A DNA stretch of 64,000 nt from Pontibacter korlensis (GCF_000973725.1 NZ_CP009621.1:4147001-4211000); one strand, 5' to 3'; shown: positions 34,969-44,425, counted from the first letter of the stretch. The notes: generated by a model from the sequence alone, not told the origin. Program-made: numbers and translations.

Positions 34969-36110
34969 GTGAACCAGATCAAGACATACCGCTTCCGACT
35001 CAAACCCACCAGGGCGCAGGCACAGGTTTTCACTCAGTGGCTCGGTTCGTGCCGGTATGTCTACAACCTGTGTCTGGCCTACAAGAAACACCTCTGGACC
35101 AACTATCAAATCTCCGTATCGAAGAACCAGATGCAGCAAGAACTTGCAGCCATTGCCAAGGAGGTCGGGTGGATTGGCTGTGTTCACTCACAAACTTTAC
35201 AGGAGGTGACAGATAGATTGTTCAGGTCCTACGATGGATTCTTTAAGCAAGGCAATGGATTCCCCAGGTTCGCCAAACGTAGCCTGTACAGGTCATTCAC
35301 ATTTAAACAGGGGGTGAAGCTGCACCAGAACACTTGTAAAATTCAACTACCTAAGATCGGCAAGGTCAAGTACCGCAAGTCACAGGATGTGCAGGGGGTT
35401 ATCAGGACAGCCAGCGTTGTCAAGGAAGCCGATGGGTGGTATGTGACGCTGTGTTGCCAGGTGGATATTGAGCGACTACCACAGATAAGCAATGTGGTAG
35501 GCTTGGATGTCGGTATAAAATCCTTCGTTGTCACGTCTGATGGTGTTGTTGTAGACAATCCTAAACACCTATACCGCTACCAATACCAGCTAAGGAGAGC
35601 GCAACGTGCTGTATCAAGGAAGAAGAAAGGTGGCAGTAACAGGCGCAAGGCTGCCGCAAAGCTGGCCAGGCTGCACCTGAAAGTCAGGAATACCCGCAAG
35701 GACTTCCACCACCAGCTGACCACGCAACTCATTCGCGAAAGCCAAGCGATTGTCGTTGAGAACCTGCAAGTGCAGCATATGGTCAAAAACCACAAGTTAG
35801 CCAAATCAATATCGGACGCTGGATGGTATCAGTTTGTGCAGATGCTGGAATACAAGTCCTGAGTGGTATGGTCGGGAGTTTCACAGAGTAGCCCCCAACC
35901 ATACCTCCCAGGACTGCTGGGTTTGTGGTTGGCGTAACACCGACCTGCAGCTATCAGACAGGTATTGGACCCAGAGCTAACGGACACGTCTTGGACAGGG
36001 ATGTGAACGCAGCTAGAAATATAAGAAATAAGGCGGTCGGGCAGACCGTTTCAGCTTGGGAGATATACAAGGACAATGGTTCGGTAGCCCAAGAATCCTA
36101 CTGCCTTTAG
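34969..36110 (+). pseudogene. tnpB: Frameshifted TnpB (IS200/IS605 family)
   Basis: TnpB is the small RNA-guided nuclease ancestral to Cas12. The GTG at 34969 begins VNQIKTYRFRLKPTRAQ, and the frame runs 297 codons to a premature TGA at 35860-35862. RuvC-I (VVGLDVGIKSF) and RuvC-II (IVVENLQVQHMV) are present. An extra T near 35860 shifts the frame; downstream the zinc-ribbon first half (CWVCGW) and, after another small deletion near 35970, RuvC-III (RDVNAARNI) can be read in other frames. The nuclease should be inactive. The end keeps the TTTAGGCGTGGGAGTGTCAA-like right-end tail next to which an omega RNA guide would lie. Confidence 0.88.
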
Positions 36111-36136
36111 GCGTGGGAGTGTCAACACTTTGTTAG

Positions 36137-37312
36137 CTAGCCTACAGTTTTCAGGCCTGCTGCAGGTTCTGGAATATCTGCTATTGCTACAGCATGTTTT
36201 TCTTGTGCTTTCAAGCCAAAAGGAACCCGCAGCCAGTTTACCTGCATGATCACATACTTTATCAGCACAAAGCAGATCAAAAAGGTAATCAGGCTTATGA
36301 AGGTAAATTTGAGCCCGATACTCCAGTTCAGCTCACGCAGGTAGAACCCTAAGGCTACTATAATTGTCTGGTGCAGGATGTAGAAGGGATAAACCATTTC
36401 ATTTGCCTGTGCGAGGTATTGGCTTCTTCTATTCAGGTGCTGCATGGCAAAACCGAGTATAGCCATTAACCAAAACCAGCGGTTGCTTTGCTTCAGCACA
36501 TAGTATACATCCAATTCTAATCCTGCAATATCTACATCTTGCAGCCAGTAAAAAGCATAGAGTACAGACACAAAGACAACAGCGGCTGCCAGGCTGTACC
36601 AGCGGACCTGCCTCACTTTTTCCTGTAGTGAAGGGAGCTTCATCAGTAAAAAGCCAATCAGAAAAACTGTGATGTATAGAAAATGGTTTGCCCAATCGTT
36701 TACCAGCGCATTGGTAGCAGGAAAGCGCTCGTTCAGGAGTACACCACCTAAGCTAAGCCATAGCGCTGGCAGTACCAGTACCATCCAGCTCTTGATTCCT
36801 TCTGCACTAATACTGACACGACGGATGTACATTAGCGCAGGTATAAGAAGCAAGCTATAACAGAAGATGTAGGTCAGGTACCACAGGTGATGCCAGCTGA
36901 AGTTGCCCTCCGGATAGGGCACAAGCTCAAAAATAGAAGGATAGAAGCTAAAGTAACTGGAGACAGTGCCTTGCACAACACGCTCAAAATATACTTGTGG
37001 CGGCACCACAAGCAGCATACCAATTACCAACGGAAGCAGTATCCGTTTCACACGATCTTTGGCAAAAGTGCCAGCGCTGCGGTAGCCCATAGCAAAGTAT
37101 ACCCCAACACCCGAGACTAAGAATATTAGGGACATGCGCCACTGACTGAGGAACATCATGGGCCATTCCATGGTCTCGCTGAGCTCAGGGTTTTTAACAT
37201 GCCAGTCCCAGCTGACAAAGTACATGCCTGTGTGGTAGAAGATGAGCAGTGAAAAGGCCAGCACGCGTAGCCAGTCGAACTCATAACGTCTGATTTTAAC
37301 TTGTTTTTCCAT
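36137..37312 (-). CDS. Acyltransferase-3 family membrane protein
   Basis: A 391-residue protein with about ten membrane helices. The N-terminus with RRYEFDWLRVLAFSLLIFYHTG includes the conserved DxLR and H of acyltransferase-3 proteins, and the MSLIFLVSGVGVYFAMG segment fits. It resembles the OpgC-type group that modifies periplasmic glucans or lipids by O-acylation, but substrate is not deducible. It starts 89 bp downstream of the divergent side of the AraC-type gene (both leftward) and ends 12 bp from the mobile unit. Confidence 0.85.
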   Translation of the reverse strand: MEKQVKIRRYEFDWLRVLAFSLLIFYHTGMYFVSWDWHVKNPELSETMEWPMMFLSQWRMSLIFLVSGVGVYFAMGYRSAGTFAKDRVKRILLPLVIGMLLVVPPQVYFERVVQGTVSSYFSFYPSIFELVPYPEGNFSWHHLWYLTYIFCYSLLLIPALMYIRRVSISAEGIKSWMVLVLPALWLSLGGVLLNERFPATNALVNDWANHFLYITVFLIGFLLMKLPSLQEKVRQVRWYSLAAAVVFVSVLYAFYWLQDVDIAGLELDVYYVLKQSNRWFWLMAILGFAMQHLNRRSQYLAQANEMVYPFYILHQTIIVALGFYLRELNWSIGLKFTFISLITFLICFVLIKYVIMQVNWLRVPFGLKAQEKHAVAIADIPEPAAGLKTVG

Positions 37313-37400
37313 AGCGTTTCGTTTTAAACAAACATCGCTCTAAATAGCCGCAAAAGAAGAATCTGCCGGTAAGAACGAGGTGCTAACTTATAGGGAAGTA

Positions 37401-38549
37401 CTAAACAGCACCAGGAACAGCCATTTTTCGGTACTGACCCGGGGTTTGCCCTGTCTGTTTTTTGAAGGCAGCACTAAAAGCAGATTTAGAAAGATAGCCT
37501 ACCTGCTCCGCCACTTCCTCAACTTTCATGTGCTGTTGGCTTGGGTCTGATAAGATTGTTTTAGCCTCTTGTATGCGTAGCTCAGCCAGGTACTCAAAAA
37601 AGCTTTTGCCCAGACACTCATTAAGACTCTGGGAAAGGTAGTGTGGCGAAGTATGCAGCTGTTTAGCTAAAGCCGGAAGAGAGGCAGATGGCTGTACGAA
37701 AAACTTATCAATCTCCGCATTTCTCAACTTCCGCAGCAGATCCTGTTTAGCCTCACTACTCAGCGCCGATTTCTCATACTTCACCTGTACTACCGGCTGG
37801 AAAAAGTTTGAACCCGTCAGCAGCCGGTAGGAGATAAAGAATAACTGCAGTACTACAAAAGCAGCCAGAAAATGGTCGCCCAAGTCATCTTTGAAAGTGA
37901 GCTTTACAAAAAGAAATATTGCAAGCGTGGCAGCATAAAAGTACAGTAGCTGCTTTGTCCAGGTGTAGAAGTAGGCGTTGGGAGCGTCTGCTACTTTAAA
38001 TTTCTTTAATAGCAAGAATCCTAGCAGCATATACACAGCTATGTGTGTGAGTGTCAGCTCATTGATGTACCGTACTAGGTAAAGAGGATCAGGATTGATT
38101 ATGTAATTACCAGCAATATGCTCTGCCTCCGGAAAATAAGCACCTAAATAGGCATTATACTTTACATCAACCGGTTGCACCATAAAAAGCAGGTGATAAA
38201 TAAAGTAAAGACCGAATGCCAGCAAGTGCACCCAAAGCTTATTGTTCCAGTTTCTGCCAGTCAGGCTTCTCAACAACAGAAAACAAAGCGGACCAATAGC
38301 AAAGTTGAGCGGCTCTGAAAAGTCTACTATAGGCAGCATGCGGAACATCAGCCCTGTGTAGCATAAGAATATCTCCAGAACCACACTTGCAAAAGTAAAT
38401 ACCAACCCGGCTAATAACAGATGGTGGTAAGGCTGCCGGTGGGGGCGTTTGGCTAGGAACAAAAGTGACAGGAAATACCCCTGCACCACACCTGCCAAAA
38501 GTATGGCTGCATATAAATCAAACCTTAAAAAAGTCTCTGATAGGGGCAT
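37401..38549 (-). CDS. Membrane-embedded AraC-family regulator
   Basis: A 382-residue protein with seven hydrophobic helices in the first 240 residues and an AraC-type DNA-binding domain at the C-terminus (about 265-375). The second helix-turn-helix with VEEVAEQVGYLSKSAFSAAFKKQTGQTPGQYR is clear. Such 7TM-HTH proteins of Bacteroidetes are thought to sense a ligand at the membrane. The acyltransferase lies downstream on the same strand with an 88-bp gap, so it may be a target or operon partner; this is inference. Confidence 0.88.
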   Translation of the reverse strand: MPLSETFLRFDLYAAILLAGVVQGYFLSLLFLAKRPHRQPYHHLLLAGLVFTFASVVLEIFLCYTGLMFRMLPIVDFSEPLNFAIGPLCFLLLRSLTGRNWNNKLWVHLLAFGLYFIYHLLFMVQPVDVKYNAYLGAYFPEAEHIAGNYIINPDPLYLVRYINELTLTHIAVYMLLGFLLLKKFKVADAPNAYFYTWTKQLLYFYAATLAIFLFVKLTFKDDLGDHFLAAFVVLQLFFISYRLLTGSNFFQPVVQVKYEKSALSSEAKQDLLRKLRNAEIDKFFVQPSASLPALAKQLHTSPHYLSQSLNECLGKSFFEYLAELRIQEAKTILSDPSQQHMKVEEVAEQVGYLSKSAFSAAFKKQTGQTPGQYRKMAVPGAV

Positions 38550-38644
38550 AGTATTTTCTTTGTACCTATGTTTAAGGCTCTAAAACTATGAAAATTCTTT
38601 AAAGATGTATATCCATCATATACTTATTCCAGATACACAAAAGC

Positions 38645-38677
38645 AAAAAAGCCCAGACCTAGAAGATCCGGGCTTTT
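38645..38677 (-). terminator. Terminator of the outer-membrane protein gene
   Basis: AAAAGCCC / GGGCTTTT with a 15-nt interior region and a T run on the minus strand, 30 bp after the stop at 38707. Confidence 0.7.
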
Positions 38678-38706
38678 ACCTTAATCAAACACTATAAAAT
38701 CATTTA

Positions 38707-41478
38707 CTATGGGCGACCACCCCAGTTGCCACGGCCTTGGCCACTGTTCGGGTCTTCCGGCGCTTGTCCGGTAAACTTTTTAAGGTTGTAAGTAAAGGTG
38801 AGCATGAAGTAGCGCTGTAGCACTGAAGACTGTACATCCTCTACATAGTCTGATGCGATATTACGTTGTATGCTTAGGTTCTGCTTTAGCAGGTCGTTTA
38901 CACTAAGGCTAATCTCACCCTGCTGATTTTTGAAGACTTTCTTGCCTAAGCTCATGTTCCAAAGCACATAGCTGTTATCCACGCCTTCAGAAAGGCCAGA
39001 GTTATACTGATGGTTTAGCTCTGTGCGGTACACCAGTCCTTTCCAGAAAATCGTGTTAAGGCGAAGGTTTGTACTATGGTTGTAGTAGTTGTTGTTTTGT
39101 GTGGTGCGCAGCGTATTCTCTACCAAGTTATAGCTACCAGTGGTAGATATGTTAAAATCTACCTTCTCACTAATGTTACTGCTCAGGTTCAAGCCCACTC
39201 TGAAGTTCGTGTTGTTTGCGTAGTTAATCAGCTCGTCGATCATACCAGGTGTTCTGGAGTAGCCTACTGAACCGTTCACGTTAAAGTTAGAGCTGATGAT
39301 GTTGAGTGGCTGACCATAGTTAAAGAATGAGCGAACGCTCCAGTATCCATCCAGGTTTACCGGGCGGTAGAAACGTGCACCAGATTGTCTGTTATAGCTC
39401 TCTGGCAGCTCAAACGGTATATCTTTGGTGTAAATGCTGTTTGCTATGTAATTCTGCGTCATGGTACCGAAAATGCCCATGAAGAAAACTTTGTTAGTCT
39501 CCTGATTAAAGCTACGGAAACGCATAAACAGCCTGTTCTGATACTCCTGGTCCAGACGCGGATTACCTATACTTGGGTTCAGTGGGTTAGAAATGTCCAG
39601 CACGTTCTGCAGTTGCTCTACCGAAGGCACTTCGGTGCTGGTACGGTAGTTAATTCTTAAGTTGGTAGACTTAGAGAACTTATACTCATACTCCGCCGAC
39701 GGAAGCACATTGTTGAAGCTTCTTTTCAGGCTGTAGTTTTCCGGAAATTCGCTTTGGCTTTGCAGCGTAGCATACTGGTACCTGGCGTTTACCTGCAGGC
39801 TAGACTTCTCTGACCTGTATTGGTAGCTAGGGCCAAAGCTCTGTGCCAGGTAATTACTCTGGAAGGTATTGCTAAGAGGAACATTAAAGTCGCTGTAGGT
39901 ACCTTCGCCTTCTGCATAGTCATAGGTTCTTTTGTCGGAGTCGTTGTCCTGATTCCTGATGTTGTACTCCAACTGCAGGCGCGATTTCTCTCCCAGTCGC
40001 TGAGAATAATCAAGGTTACCAGACCACGCGAAGTTAGTCCTATCGAGGTTAATGTATTGGTTACGGCTTACGTTACGCTCTGAATCAATTAGGTTCTGCG
40101 TGTTCTCCAATTGGTAAGTATCACCATCGGTGTTATTGTAACTGGTGTTAATCTCTGTTGTCAGGATTCGTCCGGAATCTCCAAAACGGTGTGAATACAG
40201 TATGTTGTTGCTAAAGTTAAGGCTTGCATTATCAGCGTTGTTTGAGTTAAGCGAGTTACTGATCACGTCGCTATCAGCTATAGTGCTGGCATTACGATCC
40301 GTCAGGCTTTCTCTTCGCTCTAAGGTCAAACGCGGTGTTATAAGTAATCTGTTGTTTTCATTGATGTTGTACTGCAGCCTGAAATTCAGACGGTGGCTTT
40401 CTGTAATGTCTTTATTAATGCTATTTTCGGTGTAGGTTGTATCACTGTTTACAAAATCGCGGAATCGGTACTGGTTGTTAACTACATCGCGGTTAGAGTA
40501 GTCGTAGTTACCACCTACAACCATTTTCTTTCCCCAGTTGTCATTGTAGTTCAAGCCAAAATTGTTTGTGTTGATGATACCGTTTGGAGAGGCACCACCC
40601 CAGCCTCTGCGGCCACGCATACCCCCACCAGGTGTTTCCCCGATAGAGAAGTCGAACATGTTAATGTTGTTTGTTAAACCTGTGGCAGTGATGCGGCGGT
40701 CTCCGTTAAAGTAGTTCACGCTGGCGCCTACCATATATCGCTCATCAGTACCGTAGCCAGCAGATGCCTTGCCTATATAGCCTTGGCGCTTGTCTTTCTT
40801 CGTTACAAAATTGAGTGTTTTTATCCTGTTGCCATCGTCGAAGCCACTAAAGGCTGCTCTGTCGCTCTGCCCATCAAATACCTGTACACTTTCAACCATA
40901 TCAGCTGACAGATTACGAACAGCAGAATTTACATCCTCGCCTGTATAGCGTTTTCCATCAATCATAACCTGCTGCACATCTTCACCTTGTGCTTGTATCT
41001 TGCCGTCCTGCACTGTCACACCTGGCATTTTTGTTACCAGGTCTTCGGCGCTGGCATCAGGAGCAGTCTTGAAGGCTTTCGCATTAAATTGAGAAGTATC
41101 TCCTTTCTGCTCGCCAAGCGGTGCTCGACCAATGATTTGTACTTCCTTTATGGCTGTGGCACCATCCTGCAAAAGCAGTGGCCCTAAGTTTACAGGAGAG
41201 CCGCTTACCTGAAAGGTGCGGGTAAAATTCTGAAAGCCCAGGTAGTTTATTTCTAAAGTGTATTGACCATTGGCTACCCGGTCGAAGCGGAAGTGGCCTT
41301 CGGCATCTGTGGCTGTTACCGATTTGGTGGCGTCAGCAACACGTGTCAGTACCACATTGGCAGCCGGAAGCGATGTTTTGTCGCTGCTGCTCTGCACTAC
41401 TCCTGTGACTGTTGTCGTTTGAGCAAATGCCTGCGCTACTGCTACAAGCATTACAAGGATTGTAAAAAGCCTCTTCAT
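38707..41478 (-). CDS. Outer-membrane beta-barrel receptor (OMP_b-brl_3 type)
   Basis: A 923-residue TonB-receptor-like protein. After a signal peptide (cleavage near residue 19) come a carboxypeptidase-regulatory-like domain (about 21-110), a plug-like domain (about 120-230, with DLVTKMPGVTVQDGKIQAQG and DDGNRIKTLNFVTKK) and a long barrel. It has a glycine- and arginine-rich loop (GGGMRGRRGWGG) and ends in GQGRGNWGGRP. The group is common in Bacteroidetes; many lack a TonB box and have unknown cargo. It stands alone between a leftward terminator and the DUF2062 gene on the other strand. Confidence 0.88.
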   Translation of the reverse strand: MKRLFTILVMLVAVAQAFAQTTTVTGVVQSSSDKTSLPAANVVLTRVADATKSVTATDAEGHFRFDRVANGQYTLEINYLGFQNFTRTFQVSGSPVNLGPLLLQDGATAIKEVQIIGRAPLGEQKGDTSQFNAKAFKTAPDASAEDLVTKMPGVTVQDGKIQAQGEDVQQVMIDGKRYTGEDVNSAVRNLSADMVESVQVFDGQSDRAAFSGFDDGNRIKTLNFVTKKDKRQGYIGKASAGYGTDERYMVGASVNYFNGDRRITATGLTNNINMFDFSIGETPGGGMRGRRGWGGASPNGIINTNNFGLNYNDNWGKKMVVGGNYDYSNRDVVNNQYRFRDFVNSDTTYTENSINKDITESHRLNFRLQYNINENNRLLITPRLTLERRESLTDRNASTIADSDVISNSLNSNNADNASLNFSNNILYSHRFGDSGRILTTEINTSYNNTDGDTYQLENTQNLIDSERNVSRNQYINLDRTNFAWSGNLDYSQRLGEKSRLQLEYNIRNQDNDSDKRTYDYAEGEGTYSDFNVPLSNTFQSNYLAQSFGPSYQYRSEKSSLQVNARYQYATLQSQSEFPENYSLKRSFNNVLPSAEYEYKFSKSTNLRINYRTSTEVPSVEQLQNVLDISNPLNPSIGNPRLDQEYQNRLFMRFRSFNQETNKVFFMGIFGTMTQNYIANSIYTKDIPFELPESYNRQSGARFYRPVNLDGYWSVRSFFNYGQPLNIISSNFNVNGSVGYSRTPGMIDELINYANNTNFRVGLNLSSNISEKVDFNISTTGSYNLVENTLRTTQNNNYYNHSTNLRLNTIFWKGLVYRTELNHQYNSGLSEGVDNSYVLWNMSLGKKVFKNQQGEISLSVNDLLKQNLSIQRNIASDYVEDVQSSVLQRYFMLTFTYNLKKFTGQAPEDPNSGQGRGNWGGRP

Positions 41479-41762
41479 GTTTTGGTTGTGAAGTCATATA
41501 GTATGTCGAGTGTTTAGACATAGGCTTTTTATAATGGTTTAAGTCACAAGCAAAATATTAGCATAAAATTTTTAAGATAATATTATCTGATAATGAATGT
41601 AAATACCCGAAACATTATCCGAAACAGCAGGTTACTTTTATGCCCGTATACGTATAAAGAGCAGCTACAGAAATTCTGACATGGCTGGCTTTCTGAGGTC
41701 ATACTTTGCCATCTGCTTTATCCGTTTGTAGCAACAAATCCATACTTTAAGATTTAAAACAT

Positions 41763-42284
41763 TTGTCTGCCCTAAGTGTCATATCTGCTTTTGTAAAGCG
41801 TAGGCTTGTACAGCCTGTTTCTAACCTGCTGCGGCAGGGTATGACACCCCGTAGCTTATCGGCTACGGTTGCTGTGGGCAGTGTAATAGGAGTGGTGCCT
41901 GCTATTGGTATTACTACCATTCTTAGCACTGCTGTTGCGGCAAGGTTCAGGCTGAATATTGCCGCAACAGTACTGGTAAGTTATCTGGTGCAGCCCCTGC
42001 AGTTTTTACTGGCCATACCTTTTATCAGGTTAGGCATTACCATTTTTGGGCTAGGGGAGTTACGCTTGACTTTGCCTGAAATGCAGGACATGTTCAGGAA
42101 AGACTGGGTAGATGCCATTAGTAAATTATGGATGGCAAACTTGGCAGGCATTGCAGCCTGGGCTATGTTGTCTGTTCCGTTGGGTGCAGCACTGTACTAC
42201 ATACTTTTACCTATTTTCCGGCGAGTGCTTCCTAAGCCAAAGTTGGTAGTAGTGGATGCTCCTGCTGCTACTGCAGAAGTATAA
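41763..42284 (+). CDS. DUF2062 membrane protein
   Basis: A 173-residue protein with three or four hydrophobic helices. The N-terminal GMTPRSLSATVAVGSVIGVVP is the DUF2062 signature; the GTT-like ITTILSTAV follows. Length is normal for the family, which is often linked to glycosyltransferase or ComE-like membrane proteins but whose role is not settled. Upstream in-frame stop at 41748 leaves TTG at 41763 as the only start that keeps the conserved N-terminal helix. It ends at a bidirectional terminator shared with the OmpA gene. Confidence 0.85.
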   Translation: MSALSVISAFVKRRLVQPVSNLLRQGMTPRSLSATVAVGSVIGVVPAIGITTILSTAVAARFRLNIAATVLVSYLVQPLQFLLAIPFIRLGITIFGLGELRLTLPEMQDMFRKDWVDAISKLWMANLAGIAAWAMLSVPLGAALYYILLPIFRRVLPKPKLVVVDAPAATAEV

Positions 42285-42337
42285 GTAGAAATCAGAACTT
42301 AAGTATAGTCTTTCCTTTCTGTGAAGATCATCTATAA

Positions 42338-42379
42338 ATAAGAAGGCCAGCTTCTAGATTAGAGGCTGGCCTTCTTATT
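42338..42379. terminator. Bidirectional terminator
   Basis: A 15-bp stem (core AAGAAGGCCAGC / GCTGGCCTTCTT) lies between convergent genes. Confidence 0.85.
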
Positions 42380-42397
42380 ATTTACAGTTTCAGACGC

Positions 42398-43276
42398 TTA
42401 GGTGGTTTCTAAGATCTTGAACAGCTCGTCAAGCTTCGGAGTCAGGATGATTTCTGTACGGCGGTTCTTCTGGCGGGCTTCTTTGGTCTTCGCCTCATCC
42501 AATGGCACATACTTCGATCTACCTGAAGGTGTTACTCTTGTTGGGTCTACGCCAGCATTTGCCAAGATACGAGTGATTTCTGTGGCACGGAGTACGCTCA
42601 GGTCCCAGTTGTCCTGCATCCCTACAGTTCCTCTTGCTATCGGCACATCATCTGTGTGGCCCTCTACCAATACGTTAACATCCTGCTGCTCTTTCAGTAC
42701 AGACGCCAGCTTACGCAGGGCATCAACACCTTTAGGGTCTACTTTGGTAGAGCCAGAGTTGAATAGCAGCTGCTCTGCCAGGGATACGTATACTTTACCG
42801 TTACGAACATCAATGGTCAGGTCCTTATCGTTAAAGCCAAGCAGGGCCTTGCTAACGCGGTTGCGCAGGTTAGTTACAGCAGCATCTTTCTCATCCAGAA
42901 TTCGCTGCAGCTCTGCCAGTCTCGCCTCACGAGCTTTCAGGTCAGCGTTCAGGCGCTCGATCTGAGACTTGCTCATGTTCAGGTTCTCACCCAAGGTTTT
43001 ACCTTCTTTCAGAGCTTTTGCAAGGCTTTCCTCATATTCACGCTTCTGTTGCTCCAGTTGCGCACGCTCTTCTTCGAGGCTTGCTTTAGCAGCTTCCAGA
43101 TCAGCTTTCTGTTGCTCTAGTGTAGACTTTTCCTGCTGAAGCCCAGCTTTATCTACTTCCAGCGCGTTTTTACGAGCCATCAGGTCATCGTACTTCTTCT
43201 TAGAAACTACACACGACGAAAGCGACATGCTGCCAGCCAACAGAATAACTGAGGCTTTAAATAGATGTTTCTTCAT
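42398..43276 (-). CDS. OmpA-family lipoprotein with coiled coil
   Basis: A 292-residue lipoprotein (lipobox LSSC near residue 21). A long Gln/Glu/Leu coiled coil (about 30-150) leads to an OmpA-type peptidoglycan-binding domain (about 170-285) with LFNSGSTKVD, VEGHTDDVP and NWDLSVLRATEI and the NRRTEIIL end. It likely tethers the outer membrane to peptidoglycan across the periplasm, with the coiled coil as a spacer. A -7 promoter element sits 37 nt upstream. Confidence 0.92.
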   Translation of the reverse strand: MKKHLFKASVILLAGSMSLSSCVVSKKKYDDLMARKNALEVDKAGLQQEKSTLEQQKADLEAAKASLEEERAQLEQQKREYEESLAKALKEGKTLGENLNMSKSQIERLNADLKAREARLAELQRILDEKDAAVTNLRNRVSKALLGFNDKDLTIDVRNGKVYVSLAEQLLFNSGSTKVDPKGVDALRKLASVLKEQQDVNVLVEGHTDDVPIARGTVGMQDNWDLSVLRATEITRILANAGVDPTRVTPSGRSKYVPLDEAKTKEARQKNRRTEIILTPKLDELFKILETT

Positions 43277-43312
43277 ATACTTAAGCTAAAAGTTTATTGC
43301 AAGGTTGTTAAG

Positions 43313-43320
43313 CAAATATA
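43313..43320 (-). promoter_or_regulatory. -7 promoter element on the minus strand
   Basis: TATATTTG on the minus strand, about 37 nt before the OmpA gene start at 43276. Confidence 0.5.
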
Positions 43321-43476
43321 AGGAAAAACCGTAGACTGCATCCTTCTGTACAAGCTGTTTGGAGCCAGACAAAGGATTTCCTTTATAAATCTAAATCATT
43401 CAAGCTTAGATTATAGCAGTGCTAAAGCAGCTGTTTTTACTCAAGAATAGTTACTTGCAGTAAGCTTTTAGCACCC

Positions 43477-44319
43477 TCAGGCGAGTTCTTCGCTTTTTGT
43501 GTTGCTTGCAGCTTCCCAGCCAATCATCGCCATTTTGCGTTCGCTACCCCATCTGTATTCACCTATCCCGCCTACACTTTTGATTACCCTATGGCAGGGA
43601 ATCAAAAAAGCAATAGGGTTGCTGCCAATAGCTGTTCCCACGGCCCGACCTGCTGTAGGGTGGTTTATCTGCCGGGCCAGGCTTGCATAGGAGCTAAGAT
43701 GACCCTCCGGGATACGCAACAGTGCTTCCCATACTTTAAGCTGAAAAGGAGTCCCGCTTAGGTGCAGTTTAATTGGCTTTATATCCGGAGAGAGTGCATT
43801 ATCAAAAAACGCCTTTACCTGCCGATGGGCGTCTACTTCCTGCTGGGAGATTATAGCTCTGGGCCAGACCTGCTGCAGCTCCTCTACCGCCTGAACCTCA
43901 TCCTGGTAAAAGTGCAGGTAGCATATACCTACATCAGTAGAGGCTACTATGTACTTACCAAACTGGCAGGTACCAAAGCTATACCTCAGCAGCATCTGCT
44001 CACCCTGACTTTTGTACTGCCCTGGAGTCATGCCCTCTATGCTTATAAAAAGATCATGCAGACGGCTAGTACCGGAGAGGCCGGAGCTGTAAGCTGCTTC
44101 TAACACTGAAGCGCTCTGCTCTAATACCGCTTTAGCATGGTGCAGCGTTAGGTACTGCAGAAACTTTTTCGGACTTACGCCTGCCCACTCCGTAAACACC
44201 CGCTGCAGGTGGTGTGGGCTAAGACTTACCTGTGCTGCCACCTCATCCAGGCTGGGCTGAAGCCGGGCTTGTTGCCTTATATAGGCTAAAGCCTTTGCTA
44301 TTGTCTCATAGTGATTCAT
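43477..44319 (-). CDS. Ada-like AraC/O6-alkylguanine-DNA alkyltransferase fusion
   Basis: A 280-residue fusion. Residues about 5-105 are an AraC-type double helix-turn-helix (LSPHHLQRVFTEWAGVSPKKF). The C-terminal half (about 190-270) is an alkylguanine-DNA alkyltransferase with the nucleophilic Cys in IPCHRVIKSVGG and GRAVGTAIGSNP upstream. It repairs O6-methylguanine by transfer to Cys. The N-terminal zinc/methylphosphotriester domain of E. coli Ada is missing, so it cannot sense damage that way. Common in Bacteroidetes. Confidence 0.92.
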   Translation of the reverse strand: MNHYETIAKALAYIRQQARLQPSLDEVAAQVSLSPHHLQRVFTEWAGVSPKKFLQYLTLHHAKAVLEQSASVLEAAYSSGLSGTSRLHDLFISIEGMTPGQYKSQGEQMLLRYSFGTCQFGKYIVASTDVGICYLHFYQDEVQAVEELQQVWPRAIISQQEVDAHRQVKAFFDNALSPDIKPIKLHLSGTPFQLKVWEALLRIPEGHLSSYASLARQINHPTAGRAVGTAIGSNPIAFLIPCHRVIKSVGGIGEYRWGSERKMAMIGWEAASNTKSEELA

Positions 44320-44393
44320 GAAGGCAATTACTTAAAACAGCGCAATACTATCAACCCGATTCTTGCGGATTTTCTGACCTCCCCTAAAAGAAA

Positions 44394-44420
44394 AAATCCC
44401 CGGCCGGTAGGGCTGGGGAT
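44394..44420 (-). terminator. Terminator of the TPR gene
   Basis: ATCCCCGGC / GCTGGGGAT hairpin with a T run on the minus strand, just after the gene ending at 44426. Confidence 0.7.
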
Positions 44421-44425
44421 CTACT

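Larger units (their letters stand above)
33234..36125 (+). mobile_element. IS110 transposase plus TnpB composite unit, 2.9 kb
   Basis: The unit's ends are defined by comparison with the 564-bp copy at 28432-28995: both share ATTTACGAGTAAATGCC at the left and GTCAA at the right. In order it holds a 289-bp non-coding left end, an IS110-family transposase, a 234-bp spacer, and a frameshifted TnpB ending with the IS200/IS605-type tail. The transposase is far more G+C-rich and uses a different codon set from the surrounding chromosome, a sign of recent transfer. It sits between two intact genes in a gap of under 3 kb. Whether it moves as one block or is two nested elements is not settled. Confidence 0.85.

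Noticed and set aside
42402..42965. A 187-codon frame opposite the OmpA gene.
   Set aside because: Ser/Arg/Leu-rich shadow caused by codon bias on the real strand.
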